A stretch of DNA of 64,000 nucleotides. Origin: Cycas panzhihuaensis (lineage: Eukaryota; Cycadophyta). Under the pieces are notes generated by a model that did not search any database, was not told where the DNA came from, and saw only the letters and a list, made by a program, of their open reading frames with translations. A program made the position numbers and the translations under genes. Location: positions 149,861,741 through 149,925,740 of the forward strand of contig CM041465.1 in the NCBI GenBank assembly GCA_023213395.1, in the 5' to 3' direction. Position 1 is the stretch's first letter, and each line of letters begins with the position of its first letter. This document shows positions 1 to 11,900 of this stretch, one piece after another.

Positions 1-660
1 ACGACGTTGGAAAGCAGCCTAAGGAGACTGCAATGGGGGTCCCTGCAAATTGCCCAACGTACATGCACAGTGCCCAGTAAGCCTGGCCAAGTTGCAGGGC
101 AAGGTTGCGTCACGTTTAAGAAATGTGCAAAAGGTGGAATCCAGCTGTCGTTGATGAGACCTTGGACATTACCGTTCGTTCTTCTGCCATATTTTCCCTT
201 TTGTTTGAAAGCACGTGAAAATCATTTTTGTCTCCGAACAATCCCAGCCAGAATCAGACCAATTTCTCCGATTGTTCAGAGATTCTCCGCACTGGAGAAA
301 GGTAATCGAGGGTTAATCTCTACATTTTTTCCAGTGCAAAACAGAGGGTGGGCAGAGGCGGCAGGGACCAATTCAAAAGCAGATGTGGTCCTCTACGGAA
401 TATCGATATATTCCAAGTAGAAGCCAGCTTTCTGAGGTGGACCCCTTGATGTACAGTTAAAACATGCCAACGTGGCCGAAACCAGTCAAATGTTTCAAGC
501 AGTATCGGTTTGAAGGCGCACACAGAGTTGTCGTATATCGAAGGAAGGACTGATTTAAGAGTCTCCGTATATCGAAAATTCTACGAACGTTGTGACGAAG
601 TTAGGGATACGATCTTTGGTAATAAAAGTTTCGATTGACGAAACATCCTAATGAAGGAAT
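1..660 (+). other. G+C-richer, possibly gene-derived segment
   Basis: This stretch is clearly richer in G+C than the AT-rich DNA that follows and matches no repeat I see in the window. A 137-codon open frame runs from 7 to 420 on the plus strand. I recognise no domain in it, and a protein reading is uncertain. A GTAATC after GAGAAAG near 300 could be a splice donor, and AATAAA-like words near 620-665 could be polyadenylation signals, so this may be the 3' end of a transcript whose body lies left of the window. It could equally be unique intergenic DNA. Seen: composition and the open frame. Inferred: gene edge. Confidence 0.3.
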
Positions 661-1180
661 AAATATGGCGAAGATTAAATATTTCGAAATGAAGATCCCG
701 TAAGAATTTGAAATCTTTTATCTTTTTTTAAATAATAAAAATCAATTTGAAAGCTTCCTAAGTTGCTTATTGTGTACATCTGTTGGTAATTTATGTGTAC
801 ATAATAGGTTTTTATATATATGACATATATTGGTCCCAAGCGTAAACATATGCCATCTATGTGCAAATCGACCATGCATTTTTGCATTGTATTTTTTAAT
901 CTTTATTTTTACATTATTTGTGTTCAAAGATTGTTTATATATTATATAAAGATTATTATTACATTACATATACATTTGATGTAATTTATAACATGTAGTT
1001 TTTTTGTAAATATCTTTATTATTATATAAAGTTTACATTAAAAAAAAAAGTTGTGTGAGTATTACTTTTTGACATAAATAATATTTCATGTTTGACTCCC
1101 AAGAAGTTTATAAGAGTGAATGGAATGAAAGGGTGTCAAACTACAACAAATCAAGAATCAATTATCTTTTCAACACTTAA

Positions 1181-1217
<37 letters not shown>

Positions 1218-1229
1218 AACTATGTATGA
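661..1229. other. AT-rich intergenic DNA with a TA microsatellite
   Basis: No coding frame or recognisable repeat is visible apart from an uninterrupted (TA)n run at about 1184-1213. The segment separates the G+C-richer left edge from the LTR that begins at 1230. Confidence 0.5.
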
Positions 1230-2700
1230 TGAAACACATGAGACTTAAAGAGGAATTCAAATGACAAACTTAACAATACAAGCCTAGGGCATGGGTGGCG
1301 AATGAGTAAGGTGAAAGTAAACCTAAGTCTAACTCAACATACTCATACACCTTTTGGGTGCAAGTTTGACATGTATTGCACTTCCACATAATGGGAAGAG
1401 AGACTAGACTACAGCAATACGTATTTTTCATGTGTACATATGAATGGTTTTAGATTTTCAGTAGCAAAGGTCTATGACATGCTACGAAGGGGACCATATA
1501 CTTATATGCATTTTCTATTCAATGAAAACAAGAAGTTACCCTATCAAAAAATCCAATATTGTTGCATGAGTTCAAGGACTCACAACTATGCAATCTCTTC
1601 TTTTACTTAGACTTTAAAAAAAGAAACTATGCAAGGTCTATTTCAAGGGGCGCTAATACAATGCACGTGCACAAAGAAGAGAAAAAAAATGAGGGAAAAT
1701 TTCTTTCTTTTCTTTTTGAGAGACTTTTTATGTTCTCTTTATATTTTTTGCTTTTATCTTTTATGAGGGAAAGGGAGCAAGAGAATAACCAAGTGCCTAA
1801 AGAAAGAGATCTACTTCCTTTTTCGTTAAATTTTATTTCTTTCTTCTTTTTGTTTTTTAAAAAAGGAAATGGGTTAAGAGTGTGAAAGAGAAGAATACCT
1901 AGAATGAGAAACATATTCTTTCAATCTCACTCTCTCGTAATGTGAGGCAATTGAGTTCTCTTTACAATATGGCTTACACAAAAAAGATGCAAATTTTAAC
2001 AAAAATATGGCATCATTTCTACTTGTTAAATTGGCTTATGACATAAAAAATTTTATATAAGTCTACTCAAAATGGAATAAACGTATGTAAAACCATTCAA
2101 ACCAACATACCTTGTGCAAATCTTCACTTTGGAAAAGTAGATTGGGTGAATGGCCTCAAGCTCTAACCAATGGAAGGATGGCAACTTGGTCTCCTCTTTC
2201 CTATAAGAAAATAAGAGACTATACTTGCAAACAACTACTAATACCCAAACAAAGTTATATGCATACTATATCTCTTATATATATCAGCTTAAAAAATCGA
2301 TAAGGCAATGCACAATCCAATATTAAAAAGGAACACAGAAGAGAACCTCAAATTACCTCACATCCCCCAAACATGGTGGACTCCTTAAGTTGTATTTAGG
2401 TGCCACCTCACCCTTGCAACAACCTCTTGGACCAATGCAATGACGAATGATAAAGGGAGAAGGATAGGATGTCTAGAGAGAGATATTATTAAACAATAAA
2501 CACCCCATCAAGTACCAAAAAAATATATCATGCAAAATGATAAAACAACTAAGAAACAAACTTACCAAAGTAAAAGAGAAAGGATTATCTTGTCCCAAAA
2601 GAATGTAGATGACCAATGACTACTAATGCACCTCTCAAAGGATCTTCAATATTGTTTGGAAGGATGTCTCCAAATATACAATAAGCAAATGATGGAGTAC
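1230..2700 (-). repeat. Left LTR (3' LTR on the minus strand) of the Tat-like element
   Basis: This segment aligns along its whole length with 7546-8906. Shared landmarks include CCTAGGGCATGGGTGG near 1287, a CTTTGGAAAAGTAGATT block near 2130, TCTTATATATATCAGC near 2272 and AATAAGCAAATGATGGAGTA at 2680-2699. Divergence is high, with many substitutions and small indels, so the element is old. Open frames inside it are low-complexity and are not genes. Confidence 0.75.
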
Positions 2701-4280
2701 GGTCTTTTCATGGTTTATGCTACATTGAAACATTGATGTGTTAAAGATTTGTATTGATATTTTTATCTATTGATTATTTGATATATGTTCTGCCTTATTC
2801 TCCTGCAATTCTATTTCCTATAGTCTCAATTAGACTACACACACCTACTTGAGTCCTTATGGTGATTGGTTAATTCTTGCTACTTTCCTCTATTCAGTGA
2901 TTCCACCCTAAGTCACCCTTGTATATATCCCCATGACATTGATCATCCACACTAACGAGGGTAGTCATTGATCATCCACCAAGGTTGTGAAAGAAAGCCA
3001 CAAGTTGAGAAGGGAGATAATATATGAATATGAAAACATGTGAGTCATGCTGGTGTAGGGGAGTCAAGGGTACCTAAAGCCCAATCAATGGTCAAAGTGA
3101 TGAGAAAATACGACCTATGGGCCAATGGCATAGTCATGAGAAGTTTGTGATAGAAAAGGATAGAGCTAGAGGTGTGATCATATGTATAAATGACAATTTT
3201 ATAAAAGCAATAAAGAACATGGAACATGATAATAAATTAGAGGGTTAAGCAATATTCGACGTATGAGAGGCTAACATGGGTGTGTAATATGAAATCAATG
3301 TAGTGAGATAGTCTTGTAGACTATAAATATTGATATATGAGAAGATAGGTTGCCTGAAGTAAAAAAGGGCTCTAAGTGAATGAAGTTATCAATGATGTGC
3401 AATAATGATAATAAGGGCCAAAACTTGGGCCAAAAATACAAAGGACGAGTGGTAGGGATAACCATAACAAGGATGTATGAATGAGGTTAGCAGAATCAAG
3501 GTCCTAACAGATTAAATAAGAAGCAAAATAGGTGATGTATGGTTGAGTTATAACCATCTATGTAATCAGGTTTTCTTATTCATTTTTTATTTTATTTCTA
3601 TATCAAGTTATTAAGAAATTTGTTAAGGAAACTTACCTTATTTTAACCCTAAATCTTTTTGTGATCATTACAAACAAATTGACCATTGGATTTATGAATA
3701 GATGGAGACATTAGATCTATATTTCAATGATGACTCATGCATCCAAACCCAGTGAGTGGATTATTCCAGTTTACTTTATTTTTTTGGTTTTTTGCATTTT
3801 AAATTTTTAGCTAGGGTTGTGCCCTATTTTGGTTAAATTCATCTAAACAAAGGTCAAATCATCCCTCGTTTATAGCCAAATCAGGGTAATTTAATACCTT
3901 GATCTCTTTGGGTAAATTATTTTTACCTAAAATTATTTGATTTTTTATTTTTTTATTTTTTTATGGACTACAAGTTTTTTTGGTACCTCAAAGTTTTTTA
4001 CGAAAAACTAGAGGTACTGTAGCTAATTAAGTGGTACCACAAATATATTTATAATACCACAAAAATATCTATGGTACAAAACAAGAATCACAAAGTTAAA
4101 TTATTTCTTCATAAATGCCTCATGAATTAACTCTTTCAAATCATTTTCAAGCATGAGAACAACCCAAGTGTGTGATAGATTATTGGATCTGATATTTTGC
4201 ATGGTTTGCAAGTCATTTCCATGATTGATAATTGCAAAAATATTGGTATACTAATGTTGGGTCTCGTCAAGATAATAATA
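2701..4280. other. Interior spacer of the Tat-like element
   Basis: No protein domain is recognisable on either strand. The region lies between the PMD relic and the left LTR. It contains a cluster of short related words built on GGTACC/ACCACAAA at about 3975-4078; a similar cluster lies next to the second PMD relic at 51476-51592. Conserved noncoding 3' sequence of the element family is one reading. Confidence 0.4.
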
Positions 4281-6000
4281 AGCCAGGATTGTGAGATTCT
4301 AAGATGATGTGGACTACTATGGGTGGTCACAACATGATAGTATATATCTAATCAAGCCCTCTTAGTATATATAGTATCCCATTGGGACAAACAATAATAA
4401 GTTTTTCACCTATCATGTATGGAAGATGTCACTATCATAATTGGTGATATGAGGAGACTCTTAGGGTTACCAGAGAGAAGAGTGCCCCTTGAGTTGGATA
4501 CACTGCCAAGCACCGAGAATGCCCATAGAGCAACAACATCCTACTTCTATGGCAGAGGATAATAGGATTGTAGGAGAGGTAGTATGACGAAGATCATGGG
4601 TGCTACCATTCTTTAATCAAGGAAATTAATCATTTTTGTTATTCTTTTCTAGTTATCCCAGTGATAGAACTATAGAGAGGTCCTAGGGGGATGGATGGAT
4701 GTGGTGTAATGATGCGAGGGTGGTGAGTGGCTAGATTGGACAACCCTTTTAGTGGCCAACATTAGAGCACAACTTGATTAGATCTGAGTGGTAGGTCAAA
4801 GAGGATTTTCATACTGCACAGTACTACATTGTTGGTTCTTTGACCATTTCTATGGACTAGAGTCTATGATTGGGCCACAACTAGTGGCATATGGAGACCC
4901 TCTTATTCACAAGTGGATTTTTGATTTAGGAGCCTAGGAGAGCCACAAAATGTCTATCATACCATGAATATTATATATTTAGACTTATATATGTTAGATG
5001 ACTAGGTAAGACATCTATATAGGGGTGTCCACTGGGATAGTGACAAGGAGGCAGATGGGGCCACAATAGAGTAGGTGACAGTGGTTAGAGAGGCCATTGG
5101 AAAGGATGAGGAAGCTATTAGAATTAAGGAGGAGGAAGAGGCTGTCATGGGAGAGGAGGCACATGGTGCCATTGGAGAGAGAGAGGGAGCTAGCCACGTA
5201 GCCATGGGAGCATAAGGAGAGGCACCTCAGAGAGGTCTTGCCATTTGTTACTTGCATATTACTCCTTCTTTTTTGTTGGTTTATATTGCAGTGAAATTTG
5301 CATTATACATATGATCATAGTTAATAGGTGGATATGTTTCCTTGGAAGGTGAAGGCCTTACACCAAATTTTATTCATCATGTAATTGACAAAATCATTAC
5401 CATAGTGTATATAGATGGACAACCTTCTATTATAGATGATGGAGAGCTAGCCTCGACATATCCTCATATGTCAATATTTGCCCTTTTAGTGAGGGCTATA
5501 GAGATGTGGGTACTTGAGTGACATGAGCTCTAATGGAGGATCAAGGAGCTAAAGAGCCAAGGAGAAGGAGTAGTACACCTAGTTGCTATAGAAGCAAAGA
5601 TTGTTGAGTTCAGAGGGAGACCCCACCATGAGAAGGACCACCTCTAGGCCTGATGCGATTGCCTTATGGATTAGATGGTGAACAGGTCATCATGCAACCA
5701 TAGTAGGACATCCATGACTTCCACATATTAGTGGATTAGAGATAAGGAGAGTGAGCCAAGGCCATCATAGTGCCTAAGACATAGCTTGGGGGGCAATACT
5801 TGGACATTTAAGAGGAAGATTTCTCATTGAGGGGATGACATACCATGAGGTGATGATGTAGATTGGGATTTTGTAGTAGAGGTAAGCTTGACCTCCAAGG
5901 GTATGTGGTCGTATACTATGTAGCCCAATTAGGTAGTTGTACACCCATATAAGGATTCTAGCTCCCTTGTGGAATATTATACATGAGCCCACATATTGTA
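4281..6000 (+). pseudogene. Plant Mobile Domain (PMD)-like ORF relic, copy 1
   Basis: From 4401 the plus strand reads VFHLSCMEDVTIIIGDMRRL followed by LGLP. This matches the opening of the plant mobile domain (aminotransferase-like, plant mobile domain family), whose members typically show a TFHLP-type start, a short acidic 'E.T.TL.D' stretch and LLGLP. Downstream are a TSYFYGRG-like stretch near 4540, a piece around 4830-4930 including FFDHFYGLESMIGPQLVAYG, and a low-complexity acidic tail near 5020-5260. Many stops and at least two frame changes break it. It lies antisense to the minus-strand gag of the same element. PMDs occur in host proteins such as MAIL1 and in plant transposons, so a captured or antisense accessory ORF is the best reading. 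Homologous to 51820-54290. Confidence 0.65.
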
Positions 6001-6004
6001 CTTC

Positions 6005-6006
6005 TT

Positions 6007-6045
<39 letters not shown>

Positions 6046-6056
6046 ATATGTATATG
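6005..6056. repeat. (TG)n/(TATG)n microsatellite
   Basis: A pure TG run grades into TATG repeats just after the end of PMD copy 1. The second PMD copy is also followed by a TG microsatellite, at 54312. Confidence 0.9.
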
Positions 6057-6339
6057 GAAGCTGATTTAGGCTTCCACATTCTTTTCATTTTGGTGTATGT
6101 TCATGTGGATGTGCGTAGCGCATTATATCACTTTCATATATAGATGTATGGTTTATTTCTATGTACTATTGAGTTGATATCACTCTTATATATGACATCA
6201 TAGCTCACATAGTCAACACCATGAAACACAACCACAACTTAATTATTCATTTATATGGCATGACACCATGCATTGTATTACTAATTTATACTCATGGGAG
6301 AGTCCCATGCCCCCATGAGAAATTCCCATGGGAGAAAGA
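6057..6339. other. Short AT-rich spacer
   Basis: Between the microsatellite and the minus-strand gag remnant there is no coding signal that I recognise. Confidence 0.4.
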
Positions 6340-7340
6340 GGAGAGGTCTATCATAGAGAGTAAAGTGTTGTCATGGTTCTAAAGGAGAGCCACACCCTAT
6401 AGGTATGTAATGGCAAAAAGTAAACATAGATGTATATATTTTTTGGGTAATGTTTAGGGTTATAAGGTGACATAAGGTGTTGGGTGTAAAAGAGGGTTTT
6501 GCCAAAAAGGACCCCCAGTAGGAGGAGTGCCCGAATAAGGATGGAGGGGGTCCACCCCATAAGTGGGGAGGGGATGAGAGCACCCATGGCCCCACTACTA
6601 GGATGTGTATCCCGATGGGATGTAAAGTGAGGAATTCGCATGATGTAGACATGGGCGAGTAAGTAATCCTCCTCCATATCTTATATATTAGGGATGAGGA
6701 GGGATGGATGGAACAACAAACATAACTAAGACCATGCACAGTTAGGGGATAGTAGCTTGTAATAAAGGGCCACTAACTATAGCTTGGGAATGAGCTTGGG
6801 TTGGCATGGGCCCTCCCTTAAGAGAAACACTTGTAGTAGCAAATAAAGTGGCTATATCTTGGGGAGGGGTTACATCATTTTGAGTGGAAATAGGGGGAGG
6901 AATTAGGATGGAGTTTGAGGATGTACTAAAGGGAAATCAATGGGCTCACCCATGGGTAGTTTCTCCTAATGCTACCCCAAAATGGGCTCACAAGGCTTCT
7001 ATAGTATCCCAAGCAGGGGTATACATTTGGTCAGAAGGGGGGGCATACCCCCCTTGCTATCTTAAGTATGTGGTCAAAGGAAAAGTAGCCTATCTAGGAT
7101 CCCAAACAAGGTCATGAGGGGGGTTCCCTTGATTATGTAGGTGTGGGGCTCAATTGGGTTCTGATAGAACTCATTGGCTTCATGCAAATAGTACATTATA
7201 TCATTGCCTATATGGGCAAGATCTTCATGTGGGTAGGGTGTTTCAGATGAAGCCTAGTCTTGGGCATATGGGTCATATGCCCAATCAGTGTGATGGCTTA
7301 CTATAAGTGACTCTTGCTCACTTGATGAGATGGAGGCATA
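6340..7340 (-). pseudogene. Tat-like gypsy gag N-terminal fragment
   Basis: Read on the minus strand, the stretch near 6600-6450 encodes YGVDPLHPYSGTPPTGGPFW. It aligns with YGVDPLHPYSVVPPIGGPYG in the plus-strand gag near 62710-62765 and is preceded in both by GYTS. Further upstream (7340-7150) is an acidic piece with YPHEDLAHIGNDIMYYLHEA, resembling the same gag family near 62090-62250. This is the proline-rich N-terminal part of gag; the conserved gag core and zinc knuckle are missing. In-frame TAG codons stand where glutamine or tryptophan would be expected. Its position just inside the right LTR fits a minus-strand element. Homology is seen; its role as gag rests on the better-preserved relative at the right edge. 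Confidence 0.65.
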
Positions 7341-7545
7341 TGTGAGATCAATATCTAAAGGCAAAAGACCTCATATATAATGAGAGAAACATTGCATTCG
7401 AAGGCCAACTAACTAGCTTTAATAAGGGAGAGATCTTGCATAATAAAAGTTAAATGCCCTACCTAAATAAGAATGAAGCAAAAAGAGGGGAGTGCTAGGT
7501 GTACTAGGTGGCTCTCTATTAGTGAGTCTTTAGTATGGTCACTAG

Positions 7546-8906
7546 TGAAACATATAAGAGTTAGGGGAAACCCAAATGATAAATATAACAACATATGCCT
7601 AGGGCATGGGTGGTGAATGAGCAAAGTGAAAGTGAACCTAAGCATAACTTAAGGTGCACGTTCACCTCTTAGATGTGGGTGTGAGGTGTATTATGCTTCT
7701 AAATGGCAGAGAAGGAGACTAAACTGGGGCGACGTATTTTTTATGTGTGCATATAAATAGATTTAGATTTTTGGTAGCAAGGGCATATGGCATGCTACAA
7801 AGGGGAGCACATACTTATATGCATCTATATGCCTTTTCCATTCAATAAAAGCAAGAAATTACCTTATCTAGAAATATAATATTGACCCACAGGTTTAGTG
7901 ACTTGCAACTATGTGATCTATTTCTTTGCTCGGTCTTAAGAAAAAGAAACTATGTAAGGTATATTCCAAGGGGTACTAATGTGATGCATGTGTATAAAGA
8001 AGAGAAGAAAAGGCTGAGGGAGGGGGGAAGAAGAGGGGAAGAACTTATTTTTCTTAGTGGGGGGGAGGGGGGGGGTGACACGATTTTTCATGTTCTCCTT
8101 ATTTTTTACCTTTATCTTTTATGAGGAAAAGAGGGCACTCTCTTCCAATGTGAGATGGTTGAGTTCTCTTTATGATATAGCTCAAATAGAAAAAGATGTA
8201 AGCTCTAACAAAAATTTGACAACATTCTGCTTGCCAGATTGACTTATGACATTAAAAGGTTTTATATAAGTTTACTCAAAATAGAAGAAATGTATGCAAA
8301 ACCATTCAAACTAATATACTTCATGAGAATCTTCACTTTGGAAAAGTAGATTAGGTATATGGCCTTAAGCTCTAACTGATGAAAGGATGGTAACTTGGTC
8401 TCCTCTTACTTGCAAGAAAATAAGAGACTATAGCCGCAAGTGACCACTAATATCTAAGCAAAGTCATATACATACTATATCTCTTATATATATCAGCATT
8501 AAAAATCAATAAGGGAATGTGCAATACTATCTTAAAAATGAAGAGAGAAGGGACCCTCAGATTGACTCATGTCCCCCAAATATGGTGGACTTCCCAAGTT
8601 GTACTTCAATGCCACCTCCCTCTTGTAACAAGTTCTTGGACCAATAAAACAGTGGGTGACAAAGGGAGAAGGAGAGGATGTCTAGAGAGAGATCCTATCA
8701 AACAATAAATACCCTATCAAGTAGTAAGAAATATATCATAAAAAATAATGAAACAACTAAGAAATAAGCTTGCCAAAGTAAAAAAGAAAGGATTACCTTG
8801 TCTCAAAGGAATAGAGATGGCTAATGTCTAGTAATGATCCTCTCAAAGGGTCTCCAATGCTATTTGGAAGGATATCTCCAAAGATATAATAAGCAAATGA
8901 TGGAGT
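7546..8906 (-). repeat. Right LTR (5' LTR on the minus strand) of the Tat-like element
   Basis: This is the partner of 1230-2700 in direct orientation, sharing the CCTAGGGCATGGGTGG, CTTTGGAAAAGTAGATT and AATAAGCAAATGATGGAGTA blocks. It carries a G-run tract near 8058-8075 that the partner lacks. The 3' (plus-strand) boundary lies between 8905 and 8920. Confidence 0.75.
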
Positions 8907-11900
8907 ATGAACCAAGATCATGGTATTTCAACAATATAATGACATGGTGTATGACTAAACTTGATCTCCTCCTTTCTAATAAAAAAATAGAGAGGTTTAT
9001 AGATGAAGTTCAGGGTAAGGTGAGTGGTTTTCAACTCATAATGTGGGAGAAAACCATGGGATAAATCCATGAGTTTTGTTCATGGATTTAGTCTAAAACT
9101 ACATAGAAATCTCTAAATTTGGGTGGGATTAGCCTCTTGGGCCATCCAAACTTGACAAACATAATCTTGGAACCAATGCAAACTACCCAGGTCTATCAGA
9201 GATGCATTTATGACCTGACTATCACTAATAGACTCGAATCTAGGTAGGTAATAGCCATACCATAAAGATATTCATGGTACCATGAAATACTTCACAGTAT
9301 CACTATTTTAAACAAAACAAGTAGTCGTTTGGTAATAAATTAATTTTTTAATAAATAAATTATAAAATAAGGCCAAAAATTCATGTGTATAGAGACTTGG
9401 ATGTAAATACAGTCAAGACCAAGTAATAAGTAGTGAAAAATAATAGACTCCATGGATCAAAATGAGAAAAAAGAGATATTGCAAAGGGGATAAGCACTTG
9501 TTCTTAATCAAGGAGCTCGATGGGTAGACTAATAGCCATCGATCAAAGTCATACTCGTCATCATATAAAACATACATAGGCAATCAAACAAAACGAGAAG
9601 TGGGGACACACATCCACTATCTAAGATCACGATATAATAAATCAATGGGGTGTAGAGAGTAGTGAAACATACTTATACTCACATGTATATTGAAGTGTCC
9701 ATGTCATTCTTAGGAGCTAGGAAACATATGGTAATAAGAAGTTAAAAACATAAACAAAAAATAATCTTATAAATAACTTAAATTAGATTATTCTTAAAAT
9801 TTCTATATTTTTTTTTTTTAATAAAAAATATTTATTGTATAAGTATTATTATTATTTGATTAATGCCTACATTTAATTATATTTATTATATCTATAAGAA
9901 ATATATTTATATAAATATGATCAATTAGTGTTAATATTTTTATTATATTAATGTTTATGATTTTGCAACCGGTATGCTTGATATTTTTTTTAATAACTAA
10001 AATCTTCATAAAGTGGGATTCACTCTTTGGTATAAGATGCCATGAGAGAGGGGAATCTATTCTATCAAAATTACCTAAGACTTGCAGTTGGCCTTACTCT
10101 CTTCAAAGACAATAAGAATAGGTTAATTTAAACCCCCTGAATAACTTAAACCTAACATGATTCACAAGAAAAATCAAGAAAGCTACTAATGTGTTTTCTT
10201 ATGCATAATAATCTACAATCACCAAACTTCTAGCCCCACCATCTAGTGTGAGTGAAAGCACATTATACTAGCACCACTAATAATGCCATGAAATGCCACA
10301 TTCATTAGATATGGGATGCTAAGCAACCATCACCATAAAGGTCTCAAATAACTAATAATAAATCATAGGCCACATATAAGCATTTCACATTAAATGTAAA
10401 GTATCTAGAAGAACTTGATCGTAACCAAATCTAAACTCCAATGTCTTGGTGATCTAAAGGAGCTAATCCACATAAGTATATTATCGATTTACCATAGCTA
10501 TCGCATAGTCTATACTCTATGCCAACTATAATTTAGGGCATTAATTTAATCCTATATTCCCTTATCAATAAACCTAAGGAAATCAAGACCTTCATTTTAT
10601 ATAGTGAGAGAGATTACTGCTTAATAATTTGTGCTACTCTCCCCACCCCCCCTTCCCCCACCCTACAAAACCAACACAACATTGTCCTATAGGTATGTTG
10701 AATGTTGCCAATCAGATGTGGCATATAAATGCCTATCACACTGAGTAAAATAAACATATCCTCATCACAAAGATGAGTAATGATCACATTGAGTAGCATG
10801 ATACAAGTTAATAAAGATTACAATCCACCTTCACATTAAGTTATTGATGAACTACCATAATCATAGTAGTAATAGAGATGTTGATCTAAAGTGGTTATAG
10901 CTCATAAGTCTACTAATCTGGCATGACTTGATGTAATCACTAATCAACCCACAACTGCATTAATCATATATTAACCATCATTAATATTGATCCACAACAT
11001 ATCATTAATATTAATTAGGTACCAACCCTTTATAATGTCAATCTTCAAGTGATGAGGTTACTGATCTGGCAAGCCATCATTTTACCACATAAAGAATCTA
11101 CCAAGTCATCACACAAGAATAACGTGATCGATCTATTATAACATACCAATGCTAATACGCAAAGGAAGTTAGATAACACTAACCCACCAAATAATAAAAT
11201 ATTTAACTAAACAAAACTAAATTCCAAGCTATATCATATGCCAATACACCAAATAAAAGGCATATATATATCATGTTCTAAGGGCTTTATCACCCTTAAG
11301 TTGGAAACTAACCTAAGGATCAACCAAAGACCAAAATTGCCATCAAAACTCCACACCACCAATGTTGATATGGATAAAACGACCTCTTACCCATCCATCA
11401 AAGATAGATCAGATCAAGGAACTAGCATAGAAGGACCATCCTAATGCACATATTGAATACAACCATAACCATGATTTCACAGTCGTTAATATAAATTAAA
11501 TAACCATTGGCCTTAACACTTCAAATTCAAAGGAATCACGTGAGATGGTGGCTTCTAAAAGAAGTTTATACATGGCATTAATCTTCAAGAACTATCCCAT
11601 GCAACTAGCCACTTAAACTTTGAGGTAATACATTCACTGAAATCACTAGACCATTGGATGTTGAACCATATCAATCGAGAAAGCATGAATATAAAATACT
11701 ATCAATAATAATGATTCAAGCATACGTGTTACACTTACCAATATAATATAAAGCATAAATAGGTTATAAACTTAAAAGAGATAAAGTAAGCATAAGACCT
11801 TAGTGAGAGCATCCATGCATCTATCAACAAGAGATAAAGACTTACTTTTGTTGGTAGTTAAAAAGTGTCATGAATTGATATACCCCTCTTAAATAAATGA

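Larger units (their letters stand above)
1230..8906 (-). mobile_element. Tat-like Ty3/gypsy LTR element, minus strand, pol deleted, antisense PMD relic
   Basis: Two directly repeated, diverged copies of about 1.4 kb (1230-2700 and 7546-8906) frame an interior of about 4.8 kb. Reading on the minus strand, the right copy is the 5' LTR. It is followed by a proline-rich gag remnant (7340 to 6340), and then, on the opposite strand, by a Plant Mobile Domain relic (4281-6000). No protease, RT or integrase is recognisable, so the copy could only have been non-autonomous. The repeats begin with TGAAACA on the plus strand. Their other ends are blurred and I could not fix a convincing PBS or PPT. Paired repeats and gag orientation are seen; treating them as one element is inference. 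Confidence 0.6.

Noticed and set aside
1225-1229. TATGA at 1225-1229 and 8906-8910 as a target duplication of the Tat-like element
   Set aside because: It requires an LTR end without the usual CA, and the right border is ambiguous by about 15 bp, so a 5-base match is not convincing.
1559-1914. Opposed ~100-codon open frames at 1559-1885 (plus) and 1627-1914 (minus)
   Set aside because: Both lie in the pyrimidine/purine-rich part of an LTR; low complexity, and not conserved in the partner LTR.
5002-5257. Minus-strand Ser-rich open frames over the acidic tail of PMD copy 1
   Set aside because: They are the complement of a GAG/GGA-rich stretch; the plus-strand reading fits the PMD relic better.
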